Position numbers and translations under genes: made by a program. Shown here one piece after another: positions 63,989-64,000 of a DNA stretch of 64,000 bases. The stretch is from FEN-1297 sp963787005 (lineage in GTDB: Bacteria > Bacteroidota > Ignavibacteria > Ignavibacteriales > Ignavibacteriaceae). Within the stretch, counting starts at the first letter, position 1, and each line of letters begins with the position of its first letter. Location of the stretch: positions 85,282 through 149,281 of the forward strand of contig CAWBBX010000030.1 of the NCBI GenBank assembly GCA_963787005.1, written 5' to 3'. The notes beneath the pieces were generated by a model. That model was not told the origin of the DNA. It did no database searches and saw only the letters and a program-made list of their open reading frames with translations.

Positions 63989-64000
63989 AAATTGCTCAGG

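Larger units (their letters stand above)
63392..64000. other. Intergenic region at the right edge
   Basis: About 600 AT-rich bases upstream of transketolase. It contains a repeat with arms cttttcaaggga (63721-63732) and tcccttgaaaag (63768-63779) enclosing gggttcgaaccc, and a terminator-like hairpin at 63962-63988. No gene is supported. Confidence 0.5.

Noticed and set aside
1..64000. CRISPR arrays, phage or transposase genes
   Set aside because: No regularly spaced direct repeats and no such gene products seen; repeats present are short dispersed palindromes.

Overview
The window is chromosomal DNA of a Gram-negative bacterium. The Bacteroidota/Chlorobi lineage fits best, and Ignavibacteria is my preferred guess. 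The grounds are a SusC-like TonB receptor with a carboxypeptidase-regulatory N-terminus, a giant propeller/Y_Y_Y sensor kinase, moderate GC, lipoproteins and beta-barrel proteins, many short intergenic palindromes, and no phage or transposase genes. This placement is inferred from gene content, not from a marker phylogeny. I saw no rRNA, tRNA, CRISPR array or insertion sequence.

Layout. 1-7.1 kb (minus): propeller sensor kinase, two duplicated NarL-type response regulators, and a TonB-dependent receptor running off the left edge; a 10-bp motif occurs as spaced pairs upstream of the second regulator and of the receptor. 7.5-12.5 kb: DUF427 protein, an unknown protein, an inosine/xanthosine triphosphatase, an NRDE protein, and a glutamate formiminotransferase/cyclodeaminase pair. 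12.6-19.2 kb: GH13 amylase, ilvD, small secreted proteins, an ECF sigma factor with zinc-finger anti-sigma, and an AlkA-type glycosylase. 19.4-25.6 kb (plus): a cNMP/GAF/kinase-like protein whose H-box lacks the histidine, miaA, a family 2 glycosyltransferase and a glycolate/D-lactate oxidase. 25.7-30.5 kb (minus): YgjP-like peptidase, cysS, an epimerase, SnoaL-like and membrane proteins. 30.9-34.2 kb (plus): a PAS kinase paired with a receiver/thioredoxin-reductase-like fusion. 34.3-43.6 kb (minus): accessory genes, several broken by one-base indels, then a pentapeptide-repeat protein, a methyltransferase and rluD.

43.6-52.0 kb (minus) is a housekeeping block: yggS, divIVA, purine nucleoside phosphorylase, a coiled-coil membrane protein, ileS, a DksA-like protein with a histone-H1-like tail, two lspA genes and rluD. 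This is close to the division-associated yggS-divIVA-ileS-lspA-rluD order known from Gram-positives. 52.4-64 kb: pta, a palindrome-rich spacer, an amino acid permease, a membrane protein, glutathione peroxidase, a TerB-like protein, malQ, an amidase, a dienelactone hydrolase and transketolase.

Two themes run across the window. First, at least seven genes, including transketolase and malQ, are interrupted by single-base indels, many in homopolymers. Consensus error is the simplest explanation, so apparent pseudogenes here should be treated with caution. Second, the intergenic regions carry several families of short palindromic or interspersed repeats. The most distinctive biology is the receiver/reductase fusion that has lost its redox cysteines, the histidine-less kinase, the modified DksA, and the paired regulatory motif at the sensor/TonB locus.
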